DNA of 5,856 nucleotides from positions 1-5,856 of the forward strand of contig JAGHCC010000194.1 of the NCBI GenBank assembly GCA_021160685.1, given 5' to 3'. Origin of the DNA: Desulfobulbaceae bacterium (GTDB lineage Bacteria > Desulfobacterota > Desulfobulbia > Desulfobulbales > SURF-16). The notes under the pieces are model-generated. The model did not search any database. It saw only the letters and a program-made list of their open reading frames with translations, and was not told where the DNA came from. A program made the translations under genes and the position numbers. Positions 5,519-5,856 of this stretch are shown in pieces; within the stretch, counting starts at the first letter, position 1; every line of letters begins with the position of its first letter.

Positions 5519-5856
5519 TTGATCCACCAGATTAGCGCAGACCGGATTATACCATCTCTGGAGGCCGGAACAAAACAAGAGGTTCTCCTTGAGCTTGCGA
5601 CATTGTGCCAGCGAAGCCTGCCGGAAATCGAGATTGATACGCTTTTTTCCGTCCTGTGGGAAAGGGAAAAGCTTGGCTCAACCGGTGTTGGTGACGGAGT
5701 CGCCCTGCCCCACGGCAAGATCGGCGGAATTGATCGTATTGAGATCTGTTTTGGCAGGTCTGGCAAAGGGATCGCTTTTGACTCGGTCGACAATAAATCG
5801 GCCCATCTTTTTTTTCTTCTTCTGGCCCCCACACAGTCCGCCAGCCCCTACCTGCG
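5519..5856 (+). CDS. ptsN: PTS EIIA-Ntr (nitrogen regulatory) protein, partial at the right edge
   Basis: This is the EIIA component of the nitrogen-related phosphotransferase system, a cytosolic regulator phosphorylated by PtsP/NPr-type partners that controls potassium, nitrogen and envelope functions in known bacteria. I translated 112 complete codons, about three quarters of the usual 150 residues. The acceptor histidine is H65 in G-D-G-V-A-L-P-H-G-K (codon 5711-5713), preceded by the typical L-x-x-R-E-K-L-G-S-T-G-V-G segment. The start is a TTG: AGGAAGGA (5502-5509) sits 9 bases upstream, an in-frame TAA at 5513-5515 excludes any earlier start, and the next in-frame TTG is codon 29. A fructose-type EIIA is the alternative, but the rpoN neighbour favours ptsN. 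The 94-base gap after rpoN contains no hpf and no strong terminator, so co-transcription with rpoN is likely. Confidence 0.92.
   Translation, partial: MIHQISADRIIPSLEAGTKQEVLLELATLCQRSLPEIEIDTLFSVLWEREKLGSTGVGDGVALPHGKIGGIDRIEICFGRSGKGIAFDSVDNKSAHLFFLLLAPTQSASPYL

Overview
The window is an ordinary chromosomal segment of a Gram-negative bacterium, most likely one of the Desulfobacterota (Desulfobulbales-like). That placement is inferred from gene order and protein style (LPS-export genes joined to rpoN and ptsN, a long arginine-sensitive type ArgB, mid-range GC) and has not been tested by database search.

Left part, minus strand (1-1737): argB and argD, two arginine-biosynthesis genes joined by an ATGA stop/start overlap. 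argD runs off the left edge and lacks its C-terminus. Right part, plus strand (about 2000-5856): lptA, lptB, rpoN and the start of ptsN. LptA and LptB belong to the machine that carries lipopolysaccharide from the inner to the outer membrane. RpoN is sigma-54, and PtsN is the EIIA-Ntr regulatory phosphotransferase protein, cut by the right edge. This resembles the classic lptC-lptA-lptB-rpoN-hpf-ptsN cluster, but no lptC is visible upstream and there is no room for hpf between rpoN and ptsN.

All complete genes look intact, so the unusual content is in the spacers. The argB-lptA spacer holds a 78-bp element (1763-1840) with inverted ends GTAACTTATTCAGG / CCTGAACAGTTAC and an exact 8-bp flanking duplication TGAAATTG. 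This is the signature of a miniature transposable element with IS66-like ends. The lptA-lptB spacer is almost filled by a second inverted-repeat element (2707-2881). Its ends resemble those of the first, and it encloses a 20-codon ORF that looks like the beheaded N-terminus of a four-helix-bundle (S23-type) protein. The lptB-rpoN spacer holds a third, unrelated 106-bp imperfect palindrome (3709-3814). Three spacers in one conserved cluster have therefore been colonised by small inverted-repeat elements while the genes stayed intact.

I see no new enzyme system, CRISPR array, tRNA or rRNA. Promoter calls are by eye and weak, except for a perfect TATAAT hexamer ahead of lptA.
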